From assembly GCF_003344865.1 (NCBI RefSeq), contig NZ_CP031165.1:5089910-5153909 (forward strand): a stretch of DNA of 64,000 bases. The letters are read 5' to 3'. Made by a program: the position numbers and the translations under genes. This stretch comes from Euzebya pacifica. Its GTDB lineage: Bacteria; Actinomycetota; Nitriliruptoria; Euzebyales; Euzebyaceae. Below the pieces are notes generated by a model, which did not search any database, was not told where the DNA came from, and saw only the letters and a list, made by a program, of their open reading frames with translations. Numbering within the stretch: position 1 is the stretch's first letter; the number at the start of each line of letters is the position of its first letter. Of this stretch, positions 44,996 through 53,016 are shown piece by piece.

Positions 44996-46656
44996 GCTTC
45001 CTGCTCCTCCACGACGACCGGGGCTGGGGTGAGATCGATGTCGGCGGGATCCGAGGGCAGGCCGGTCGGGCGCATCCGCACCGCCTCGCCGAAGGACTCC
45101 AGGGTCTCCGACAGGGTGCGGGCCCCGGACCGGCCCATCGTGACGACCTCCACGGTGGTGAGGGCCCGGATGCTGGCCGTCCGTCGGACCTCCTCGAACA
45201 CCGCGGTCTCGCCGAAGTGCTGGCCGGGGCCGAGCGTCGCCAGGACCTGGCCGTCACGGACGACCTCGACGCGCCCCTCCCAGATCAGGTACAGCTTGCG
45301 GCCGATCTCGCCCTGCTCGAAGACGACCTGTCCGGCCTCGAACCGCTCGCGATCGAGCCCCACCGCGTCATCGAGGGGCAGCTGGGTGATCTCCCGGCCG
45401 GTGAACGGCGTCAGCGTCCAGTCCAGCAGCAGCCGCAGCCGTCGGTCCCAGACCGGCACGAACGCCAGCAGGAACACCTTCCACAGCACCCACCCCGCGA
45501 AGCCGGTGATCGGCACTCCGCGCAGGTGGGCCACGGCGTTGCGTCGGCCCAGGGCGCAGGCATCACCGAGCTCGGTGAACCCGAACGGCTTCGGTGGCCT
45601 GCCGGCCCTGACCCGCAGGATGTTCCGGCCGATCCGCCAGCCATGCATCATCGCGAACAACGCCAGCTGGGGACACGTCCCGCCCTTGGGATGCGGCACC
45701 GCCGCGCAGTCCCCTCCAGCCCACAGGCCGGTCGTCCCGGGCACGGCAACGGTGTCGTCCACGATCACGCGTCCACGGTCGTCGCGTTCGACCTGGAGCT
45801 GGTCGAGGAGGGGGCTCGACGCGGTCCCGGTGGAGGAGATGACGGTCCGTGTCGGGATGGAGGTGCCGTCGTCGAGCCGCACGTCCGTCGCCGTCGCACC
45901 GATCACCCGCGTACCCGTGCGGACGTCCAGGCGGGTGCGGCGAGCGATGAACCGTTCGGCCCGGTCGACGAGCCGGTCGTGCCGGCCCTGCAGCTCGGGC
46001 AGGATCCGTTCGCCGCTGTGGACCAGCACCACGTTGACCTCGTCCCGGTCGACGTCGGCGAACTCGTCACGGCACAACCGGCTGGCCCACTCGTCGAGCT
46101 CGGTGGCGACCTCGACCCCGCCGAACCCACCGCCGGCCACGACCACGGTCAGCAGCCGCCGGCGTTCGACCGGGTCGGGTTCGATGGCGGCCATCTCCAT
46201 CATCTGCAGCAGGTGGTTCCGGGTGTGCCAGGCGTCGCGATAGTCGCGCAGCAGCAGCCCGTGCTCGCGCAGGCCCGGATAGCCATCGACGTCATCGGCG
46301 ACCCCGACGGACACGACGAGGTGGTCGTAGCCCAGGACCTGCTCGCGTCCGTCGAGCAACCGCGAGATGGTCAGCTGCTGCTCGTCGAGGTCGATGGCCG
46401 TGACCTCGGCGTTCATGAAGCGGGCCGGCCGGAAGACGCGACGGGCGGGCGACAGGATCGCCTGCGGCTGGATCCGTCCCGACAGCATCTCGCCGACGAA
46501 GCCGTGGAAGGCATGGAAGTTGGTGCGGCTGACGATGACCAGCTCGACGTCGCCCCTGCGCACGGCGCGGCGCAGCGCCTTGACCAGGAACAGCGCGCAG
46601 TAGCCACCGCCGATGCAGACGATCCGCGTAACCGCAGGTTCTGTCGTGCCCAACAC
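44992..46656 (-). CDS. Type II NADH dehydrogenase with C-terminal cyclic-nucleotide-binding domain
   Basis: 554 aa. FAD motif IVCIGGGYCALFLVKALR near the N-terminus, NAD motif VVVAGGGFGGVEVATEL, and GLWAGGDCAAVPHPKGG before a membrane-associating stretch (GWVLWKVFLLAFVPVWD). A CNB domain occupies ~434-520 with cassette GQHFGETAVFEEVRRTAS. Predicted to pass electrons from NADH to quinone under ligand control. GTG start at 46656 preceded by GAGGGGAG; a TTG 3 nt later is also possible. Confidence 0.87.
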   Translation of the reverse strand: MLGTTEPAVTRIVCIGGGYCALFLVKALRRAVRRGDVELVIVSRTNFHAFHGFVGEMLSGRIQPQAILSPARRVFRPARFMNAEVTAIDLDEQQLTISRLLDGREQVLGYDHLVVSVGVADDVDGYPGLREHGLLLRDYRDAWHTRNHLLQMMEMAAIEPDPVERRRLLTVVVAGGGFGGVEVATELDEWASRLCRDEFADVDRDEVNVVLVHSGERILPELQGRHDRLVDRAERFIARRTRLDVRTGTRVIGATATDVRLDDGTSIPTRTVISSTGTASSPLLDQLQVERDDRGRVIVDDTVAVPGTTGLWAGGDCAAVPHPKGGTCPQLALFAMMHGWRIGRNILRVRAGRPPKPFGFTELGDACALGRRNAVAHLRGVPITGFAGWVLWKVFLLAFVPVWDRRLRLLLDWTLTPFTGREITQLPLDDAVGLDRERFEAGQVVFEQGEIGRKLYLIWEGRVEVVRDGQVLATLGPGQHFGETAVFEEVRRTASIRALTTVEVVTMGRSGARTLSETLESFGEAVRMRPTGLPSDPADIDLTPAPVVVEEQEA

Positions 46657-46696
46657 GAACTCCCCTCAGGAGTACGACGCCCTCTGCGGATCGATG

Positions 46697-48424
46697 CTAC
46701 TCCCGCTCCGGGGCGGGCAACAGGGCCTCGGCGCCGACCGGACGGCGCAGGTCCCCTGCGGCCTCGAGCGCCCGTTCCGCCGCGACTCGGCCAGCCCGGA
46801 TCGCCCGGTCGACCTGGCCGAAGTCCAGCAGGTCGAGGTCGTCGACCACCGGATCGATGACCAGGCGTGCCGCGCGTCGGCCGCGATCGACCGCGGTGTG
46901 GCTGGCCAGCGCCATCGTGGTGGTCAACGTCTCGACGATGGTCGGCAACCCCGCCGGTCGCCCGGCGTCGCCACGCAGGCGACGCATGGTGACGTCGGAG
47001 GCGATCACCTGGCCTTCGTCCTGACCGCACATGGTGAGGACGGGCAGGTTGTCCAGCACACCCCCGTCGACGACGACCTGGCCGTTCCAGCGCCGGGGCG
47101 GGGCCAGCCCCGGCAGCGACATCGAGCAGGCCGCCGCTTCCCACGTGGGGCCCCGCCGGTGCACGACGGTCGTGGCCCGGTCCAGCGAGGCGCTGACGGC
47201 GAACCACGACCGGGGCAGCTGCCGGACGTCGGTGTCGCCGAACACCCGCTGGAGCATCCGTTCGGCGTCCTCACCGCGGATGAGGGCCAGCCGCGGGACG
47301 GTCCAGTCACGAAAGGGGCGGTTGTCCACCAGCTCGCGAACGACGACCTCCCGAACGTCTGCGGCGCTGCGCCCCGTGGCCGCCAGCCCGCTGAGGAACG
47401 CCCCCATCGAGGTGCCACCGAACCGGTCGACCACCACCCCGGCGTCCTCCAGCGCCTCGAGGACGCCCACGTGGGCCAGCGCCCGTGCGCCCCCGCCCGA
47501 CAGCACCAGGCCCAGCGAACGGCCGCTGAGGCGCCGGGCGAGCCGCCCCAGGTCAGATCGGCGGTGCCCGTCGCGCAGCCGGTGGTGGGCCCGCGGACTG
47601 GTGGCGTCCTCCCATGCGTCCAGGGCAGCCGCCGGGCAGTCGCGGTCCCCCATCACCACCAGCTGGCAGCCGATCAGGTCGTCGCGATCGTGCAGCGGTG
47701 GGGTCGTCGGGCCGATCAGCAGGATCACTCGGTCGGCTTGGCGTGCGCACACCCGGCCCCACTCGCTGTCGGGCGTGCCCGCGTCGAGCAGCACGACGTC
47801 GTGCGTGCGCTCGAGCTGGTCCAAGCGGCGGCCGGTCCGCTGGGGCAGGACGTGCGGTGGGTGCCCCAACCTCGCGGACGGGGCGGTCAGCGTCGCGCAG
47901 CGAACCCCCTCCGTGGAGAAGGCCTCGGCAAGGGCGCCGGTGATCTCGGTGCAGCGGGCCGCGTCCTCGCACAGGACGGCCACGACGGTGCGCCGGCTGG
48001 CTGCATCGTGATCGGGGGGGTCTGCCCGCAGCATGCGCGTCACCGAGCCCAGCATGGCCGCAGCGAAGTCCGGATCCCCGAGCAACGGCGCGACGTCACG
48101 CTGGTGCAGCGCCAGCAGCTCGCAGTCGCGGACCGCTCGGGCCCCAGCCGAGCGGGTGCCCCCCGAGAGGAGGGCGAGCTCGCCGAGGGAGTCGCCGGCC
48201 TGCATCAACGCCACGACGCGCGAGGTCTCGCCGGTCGTCCGGACGATCTCCATCCGGCCGCTGCGCACGAGGAACAACGTGCTGCCGGGGTCGCCCTGCC
48301 GGAACAGCCATGCACCCCCCGACAGGTGCTGGGGCACGAGGCGCTCGGCGATGCGTTCCCGCAGGGGCAGCGGGAACCCAGCGGTCAACCTGAGCCCGGC
48401 CAGGACCGAGACGTCGGTGGTCAC
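46697..48424 (-). CDS. CNB-patatin phospholipase/esterase (NTE type)
   Basis: 575 aa. The CNB domain at ~15-125 has cassette AGDSLGELALLSGGTRSAG. A middle segment (145-280) resembles the linker of NTE-family bacterial proteins. The patatin domain at ~300-500 has oxyanion motif SGGGARALAHVG (309-320), nucleophile Ser339 in GGTSMG and Asp453 in VVDGG. Lipid acyl hydrolase by family. The GTG at 48424 has GAGGGG 7-8 nt upstream; the frame is open further but non-conserved. It is first of a three-gene minus-strand set; NDH-2 follows 40 nt later. Confidence 0.87.
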   Translation of the reverse strand: MTTDVSVLAGLRLTAGFPLPLRERIAERLVPQHLSGGAWLFRQGDPGSTLFLVRSGRMEIVRTTGETSRVVALMQAGDSLGELALLSGGTRSAGARAVRDCELLALHQRDVAPLLGDPDFAAAMLGSVTRMLRADPPDHDAASRRTVVAVLCEDAARCTEITGALAEAFSTEGVRCATLTAPSARLGHPPHVLPQRTGRRLDQLERTHDVVLLDAGTPDSEWGRVCARQADRVILLIGPTTPPLHDRDDLIGCQLVVMGDRDCPAAALDAWEDATSPRAHHRLRDGHRRSDLGRLARRLSGRSLGLVLSGGGARALAHVGVLEALEDAGVVVDRFGGTSMGAFLSGLAATGRSAADVREVVVRELVDNRPFRDWTVPRLALIRGEDAERMLQRVFGDTDVRQLPRSWFAVSASLDRATTVVHRRGPTWEAAACSMSLPGLAPPRRWNGQVVVDGGVLDNLPVLTMCGQDEGQVIASDVTMRRLRGDAGRPAGLPTIVETLTTTMALASHTAVDRGRRAARLVIDPVVDDLDLLDFGQVDRAIRAGRVAAERALEAAGDLRRPVGAEALLPAPERE

Positions 48425-48570
48425 ACGGCAACCCCTCGTGTCGGGCGCCGTGCATGCCAGCCGGCGGCCGTCAGCCGGCGCCAGCCGACGATACCGAGAA
48501 GCCGAGGAGGAGATCGGCCACCGACGAAGAATCCGTAGGGGACCCATACCGCCCATCCGAAAGGCATCCC

Positions 48571-48720
48571 GTGTCCCGCATGCTCGCCCTCGCCCTGTCA
48601 GCCGTCTTCGTCGCCGTGCTGGCCGGTCCGGCCGCGGCCGGCCCCGTCCCCACCACCGTGTGCGAGATCCAGCGCTTCATCGGCGTGGAGAACGTCAAGG
48701 AGTGCGAGACCGGCAGCTGA
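48571..48720 (+). CDS. Tiny secreted peptide
   Basis: 49 aa from a GTG at 48571 (AAAGG upstream) or 46 aa from the ATG at 48580. A clear signal peptide (MLALALSAVFVAVLAGPAAA) leaves a ~26-residue mature peptide with two cysteines spaced 15 apart (VCEIQRFIGVENVKEC), which could form one disulfide. No family recognised. It lies divergent from the CNB-patatin gene and upstream of the Cys-rich gene, with a CGGGACG/CGTCCCG hairpin (48731-48752) between. Confidence 0.6.
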   Translation: MSRMLALALSAVFVAVLAGPAAAGPVPTTVCEIQRFIGVENVKECETGS

Positions 48721-48773
48721 TCCGGCGTCGCGGGACGGTTGGGGTCGTCCCGGTACGGGGTAGGAGAAGTGCC

Positions 48774-49166
48774 ATGAGCACCGCTGACATCCTCCGGACC
48801 CATCCGTCCCGCGACACCTTCGACCTCGACGAGCTGGCCGCGGCCATCGACGCGGCCCTTCGGTGCGCCCAGACCTGCGCGACCTGCGCCGACGCCTGCC
48901 TGCACGGCGACGACCCGGCGTCGATGGTCACGTGCATCGACCTGTGCACGCAGTGTGCGGCGATCTGCCGGACCACGGCGGAGGTCCTGTCCCGCCCCGG
49001 TCCCAACGGCGACAGCTGGCGCGAGATCGTCAAGGCCTGCATCGCCACCTGCCGCGAGTGTGCGGCGGAATGCGGCAGCCACGACCACGACCACTGCCGC
49101 ATGTGCGCCGAGGCCTGCACCGCCTGCGCGGACGCCTGCGAGGCGCTCCTGGCCGTCGCCAGCTGA
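48774..49166 (+). CDS. Cys-rich four-helix protein, copper-storage (Csp/DUF326)-like
   Basis: 130 aa with 17 cysteines, mostly in CxxxC and CxxC spacing along predicted helices (RCAQTCATCADAC, CIDLCTQCAAIC, CIATCRECAAEC, HCRMCAEACTACADAC) and one His-rich loop (SHDHDH). This matches cytosolic Csp3-type copper-storage bundles; no signal peptide is seen. AGGAGA precedes the ATG. The copper nitrite reductase ~1 kb downstream supports a copper role. Confidence 0.85.
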   Translation: MSTADILRTHPSRDTFDLDELAAAIDAALRCAQTCATCADACLHGDDPASMVTCIDLCTQCAAICRTTAEVLSRPGPNGDSWREIVKACIATCRECAAECGSHDHDHCRMCAEACTACADACEALLAVAS

Positions 49167-49182
49167 CCCCCGGACACCACGT

Positions 49183-49211
49183 GCCGCCCCTCCCCACGGT
49201 GAGTGGGCGGC
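49183..49211. terminator. Hairpin between converging genes
   Basis: GCCGCCC (49183-49189) pairs with GGGCGGC (49205-49211); an internal CCAC/GTGG pairing is an alternative. It lies between the Csp-like gene (plus) and the DUF2993-like gene (minus) and may serve both. Confidence 0.5.
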
Positions 49212-49214
49212 CGT

Positions 49215-49922
49215 TCAGCGCGACAGCACGACCGGGTCCAGCGTGCCGCTGAAGACCAACCCGTCGGGTTCGACGACCACGCCGGTGACGACGACGCCGT
49301 CGGGGCTGTGCAGCGGGATCGGGTCGACCAGGCCGTCGAGGTCCCCGAGCAGCGCGATCGCCGCCTCGCCCACGACCCCGTCGGGCCGCACGATCAGCGC
49401 ATCGTCGGCGACGGACAGCGCCAGGGGGATGCGCAGCAGGCCGGCATCGACGACCAGCGCCTCGTCGGTCACCTCGAGCAGTCCGGCCAACAGGACCGGG
49501 ACGGCCGCCCGCACCTGATCCTCTGCCAGCACCGCCCGGAACGTCGCGGCGCCATCGGTCACGACATCACCGTCGAAGGCGATTCCGGTTGCCTCGACCT
49601 CGAGCCGCTCGATCACCACGGGCTGACGCTCCAACGGCACCGCGGCGGCGGTCAGTCTGAGCGTGTCGATCTGGCCGCCCAGCACCCCGAACGCTGCTGG
49701 CCGCGAGGTGATGTCCACCTCGACGGGCGCACCCAGCTGCGCCCCCACCTCCGTCGCGATGCGGGACTCGGCTCGGCCCACGATCACCGTCTCCCCGAGT
49801 GCCAGCAGCAGCCCGAGGACGGCGACGAGGACGAGCGCCAGCACTCCGCGGCGCTGCGCCCCCGTTCCGACAGGGGCGGACGGGGCATCGGCGGGGGCAT
49901 CGAGGGTGGCCACACCCCCCAT
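49215..49922 (-). CDS. DUF2993/LmeA-like membrane-anchored lipid-binding protein
   Basis: 235 aa. One N-terminal membrane anchor (RGVLALVLVAVLGLLLALGE), then a beta-rich domain: ESRIATEVGAQLGAPVEVDI, FGVLGGQIDTLRLTA and paired VEATGIAFDGDVV strands. This is the pattern of DUF2993 proteins such as mycobacterial LmeA, which bind phospholipid. The start is ambiguous: ATG at 49922 or GTG at 49913. Function inferred only at family level. Confidence 0.65.
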   Translation of the reverse strand: MGGVATLDAPADAPSAPVGTGAQRRGVLALVLVAVLGLLLALGETVIVGRAESRIATEVGAQLGAPVEVDITSRPAAFGVLGGQIDTLRLTAAAVPLERQPVVIERLEVEATGIAFDGDVVTDGAATFRAVLAEDQVRAAVPVLLAGLLEVTDEALVVDAGLLRIPLALSVADDALIVRPDGVVGEAAIALLGDLDGLVDPIPLHSPDGVVVTGVVVEPDGLVFSGTLDPVVLSR

Positions 49923-50111
49923 CCTCGGTCACGGGGCACGCCGCGAAACGTGCCGATCGGCCACGGCCCGTCTTCGCCAGTCACGGCACTCGAACCGGAC
50001 CGGGACCTACGACCCGCGCCCGAGGGGCCGGTTGCCTCTCATCGGCGACGTGAACCGGCGGTCCACTGGACCCATGGCCGCGACGCGGCCGAGCCGACGG
50101 AGGTGGTTGCT

Positions 50112-51683
50112 GTGTCCGAACGAACCGGTCCCGTGTTGCGTCGTCGTGAGCTGATGGGGGCGCTGGTCATCGGCGCAGGGGCTGCGGCTTGTTCTGCGAT
50201 GTCCGCTGACGAACGGCGTGTGGCCGACGCCGCGGCCAGCGAAGAGGCCGCCAGCACCCATCTGGCCGCGCTGACGTGGACACCGGGCCACGAGCTGCCG
50301 TCGATCCACCCCGAGATCGTGCCGGTGGCGTCGTTGCCGCAGGCGGACCCGGCGGAGCGACACACCTCCTACGTCCCCGAGATGCCACCAGCCGCGGCGC
50401 GGACCGAACCGGCGGTGTTCGACGTCGACCTGGAGGTGCTCGAGGGTGTCTGCCCGCTCGATCCGGCCGGCGAGGTGACCACGCTGATGTGGGGATACCG
50501 CGTCGCCGGTGACACCGACACGACCTGCGGCACGCCCGGACCGGTCCTGCGGGGCCGGGTCGGTGACGTCGCCCGCATCCGGCTGACCAATCTCCCCGGC
50601 AACACCATGGCGCACAACATCGACTTCCACGCCGTCACGGGTCAGGGCGGCGGTGCCGAAGCGCTGACGGTGCTGCCCGGTGAGGTTGCCAGCATCGAGG
50701 TGCGCCTGCTGTACCCCGGGGCGTTCATGTACCACTGCGCGTTCGGTGACGTGCCCGAGCACATCGTCCGGGGCATGTACGGCATGTTCGTGGTGGACCC
50801 CGAGACTCCGATGCCCCACACCGACCTCGAGTGGGCGCTCGTGCAGTCGGAGTGGTACGTGCAGGAGCCCGACGCCGACGGCCTTGCCGAGCTCGACCGC
50901 GATGCGCTGGTGGCCGAGACACCCCGGTACGTGACCTTCAACGGCAGGACCGATGCGCTGGCAGGCGACAACGCGCTGCGCATGGAGGTGGGACAGCGCG
51001 CACGGATCTTCATGGTCAACGAGGGCCTGAACCTGGCGTCGAACTTCCACCCGATCGGCAGCCACTGGGATGCGGTGTGGCCGGAGGCCGCGATCCACGA
51101 GGTCAACCAGCCGATCCGCGGGTCACAGTCCACGCTGGTGGTTGCTGGCGGGGGCACCGTGGTCGACCTCGTCGGCCTCGTGCCGAGCACCATCATCCTG
51201 GTCGACCATGCGCTCGTCCGAACGTTCTACAAGGGCGCGATCGGGCAGGTGGTCGTCGAGGGACGCAACAACGCCGAGCTGTTCTCGAGCACCGCGGCGG
51301 CAGCCAGCGGGGCTGCGGCGGCAGCCACGAACGAGGACGCGCCGCCGGTGGCCGAGGGACCGGCCGACGTCGTCAGCACCGACACGGTCAGCATCCCCGA
51401 CGGCGCCTTCGACCCCGCGAACAGCGACCGTGCCTACGACCCACCCGCGATCCTGGTGTCCGTGGGCACCACCGTCACGTGGGCCAACGACGACGTCCTT
51501 CCCCACACCGTGACAGCCGGGACGACCGACGGACGCACCCCTGGCCCCGACGGCCGGTTCGATTCGGGCGACATGGCCCCCGGCGACACCTTCGCGTTCA
51601 CCTTCGACGAGTCGGGCGAGTACCCCTACTTCTGCGCGCCACACCCGTGGATGCAGGGCCTCGTGATCGTGGAGGAGGGCTGA
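50112..51683 (+). CDS. nirK: Copper nitrite reductase with extra C-terminal cupredoxin domain
   Basis: Reduces nitrite to NO; 523 aa. Probable Tat-lipoprotein signal: RRRELMG at 10-16, then Cys27. The NirK core (~100-390) has type-1 copper ligands H168, C209, H217, M222, type-2 ligands H173, H208, H366, catalytic D171 and H313, and the signature VDHALVRTFYKGAIGQ. An Ala-rich linker (390-420) leads to a plastocyanin-like domain with its own type-1 site (H465, C508, H511, M514), presumably a built-in electron donor. GTG start with GGAGGTGG 6 nt upstream. It ends 7 nt from the converging hydrolase gene. Confidence 0.9.
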   Translation: MSERTGPVLRRRELMGALVIGAGAAACSAMSADERRVADAAASEEAASTHLAALTWTPGHELPSIHPEIVPVASLPQADPAERHTSYVPEMPPAAARTEPAVFDVDLEVLEGVCPLDPAGEVTTLMWGYRVAGDTDTTCGTPGPVLRGRVGDVARIRLTNLPGNTMAHNIDFHAVTGQGGGAEALTVLPGEVASIEVRLLYPGAFMYHCAFGDVPEHIVRGMYGMFVVDPETPMPHTDLEWALVQSEWYVQEPDADGLAELDRDALVAETPRYVTFNGRTDALAGDNALRMEVGQRARIFMVNEGLNLASNFHPIGSHWDAVWPEAAIHEVNQPIRGSQSTLVVAGGGTVVDLVGLVPSTIILVDHALVRTFYKGAIGQVVVEGRNNAELFSSTAAAASGAAAAATNEDAPPVAEGPADVVSTDTVSIPDGAFDPANSDRAYDPPAILVSVGTTVTWANDDVLPHTVTAGTTDGRTPGPDGRFDSGDMAPGDTFAFTFDESGEYPYFCAPHPWMQGLVIVEEG

Positions 51684-51690
51684 CCAGCGG

Positions 51691-52989
51691 TCACGGTTGG
51701 CGGACGGCATCCAGGGCGATCGCGGCCAGCTTCGGCAGCCGGAAGTCGGCCACCGGGGTGGACCCGCGACCGAGCTTGTTGGTGACGAATGCCATCGACA
51801 GGCCGGTCTCGGGGTCGGCGAAGGCTCCCGAGCCGCCCAGACCGTAGTGGCCGAAGGCCATCCGCGGCTGGTTGTTGCGGTCGGCCGTGAAGGCCTGGTG
51901 GTAGCCCAGCCGCCAGCGCATGCGGAATCCGAGGACCCGATCGCGTTCCTTGGTCCGGACACGGCCGGCCTCCTGCAGCACCGCCGACGGCAGGAACTGC
52001 TCGTCGTCCATGACGCCGTCGTTGGCGAGCGCCCCGTACATCTTGGCGAGCGACCGGGCGGTGAACGTGCCGTTGGCCGCGGGGATGGTGGCCTGCCACA
52101 GCGCTGGGGAGTTCATCATCTCGTCGAAGCCGTGCGGCAGGAGGGCGTCCACGAAGGGCCGGAAGCGGTCGATCTTCTTCACCCAGTGCCCGACGGCGGA
52201 GAGGCTCATCCCGAACGGCGCGATCGTCTCGAAGAACGGGGCGATGCGCTCGTGCTGGTCGACCGGGGCGGAGATGAACAGGCCGTCCAACCCCAGGGGA
52301 CGCCGGATCTCGTCGGTCAGCACCTCCTCGAAGGGACGCCCTGTCGCACCCTCGACGATCGCCGCGATCAGGTAGCCGTAGGTCATGGCGTGGTAGGCGG
52401 GGACGCCGCGGGTGTCCTCGGTCCGCCTCCCGGCGAGGGTGGCCGCCATGCGACGGTGGTCCAGCAGGTCCCCGCTGGCCTCGGCGATGCCCCTGACCCG
52501 GTGCAGGCCCGAGCGGTGCGTCATGACGTCGGCGAGCAGCAGGTCGTGCTTGTCCCCGGCGGCGAAGGCCGGCCAGTAGGTGGCCACGGGTGCGTCGACG
52601 TCCAGGACCCCCTTGGCGATCAGCCGGTGGACCACGGTGCTGGTGACGCCCTTGGTCGTCGAGAACGACATCGCCATGGTGTCGGATCGCCACGGACGTC
52701 CGGTGTCGACGTCGGCGAAGCCGGCCCAGACGTCCAGGACGGGCTGGCCGTGGAGGTACACGGCCAGGGCCCCTCCCCCATCGCGAGGCTTGCGGTAGAG
52801 CGCCTGGAATGCAGCAGCGACCGCCGTGAAGCGTGGATCGACCAGATGCGCAGAGGGGCTGGTCCATGCCGGCACGGGAACGCTCGGGCCTTGGTCGGAG
52901 GGCTGTGGATGGAACGGCTCTGGATCGAACGGGGAAGAAGTGGAGGGGTCCAGCACTCCTCCGATACTACGGCTGGTGACCACGGTCAC
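51691..52989 (-). CDS. Serine beta-lactamase-fold hydrolase (EstB/class C-like)
   Basis: 432 aa. SxxK motif FSTTKGVTS marks the nucleophile. YHAMTYGYLIAAIVE is in the position of the YxN/YxxG motif and FGHYGLGGSG replaces the KTG-type motif. These are features of EstB-like esterases and non-resistance class C relatives. No signal peptide, so probably cytosolic. The start is uncertain: GTG at 52989 lacks an RBS and the first ~40 residues are Pro/Ser-rich and unconserved. Confidence 0.8.
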   Translation of the reverse strand: MTVVTSRSIGGVLDPSTSSPFDPEPFHPQPSDQGPSVPVPAWTSPSAHLVDPRFTAVAAAFQALYRKPRDGGGALAVYLHGQPVLDVWAGFADVDTGRPWRSDTMAMSFSTTKGVTSTVVHRLIAKGVLDVDAPVATYWPAFAAGDKHDLLLADVMTHRSGLHRVRGIAEASGDLLDHRRMAATLAGRRTEDTRGVPAYHAMTYGYLIAAIVEGATGRPFEEVLTDEIRRPLGLDGLFISAPVDQHERIAPFFETIAPFGMSLSAVGHWVKKIDRFRPFVDALLPHGFDEMMNSPALWQATIPAANGTFTARSLAKMYGALANDGVMDDEQFLPSAVLQEAGRVRTKERDRVLGFRMRWRLGYHQAFTADRNNQPRMAFGHYGLGGSGAFADPETGLSMAFVTNKLGRGSTPVADFRLPKLAAIALDAVRQP

Positions 52990-53016
52990 CCAACAGCCCG
53001 GTGTCCGGAGGAGCCG

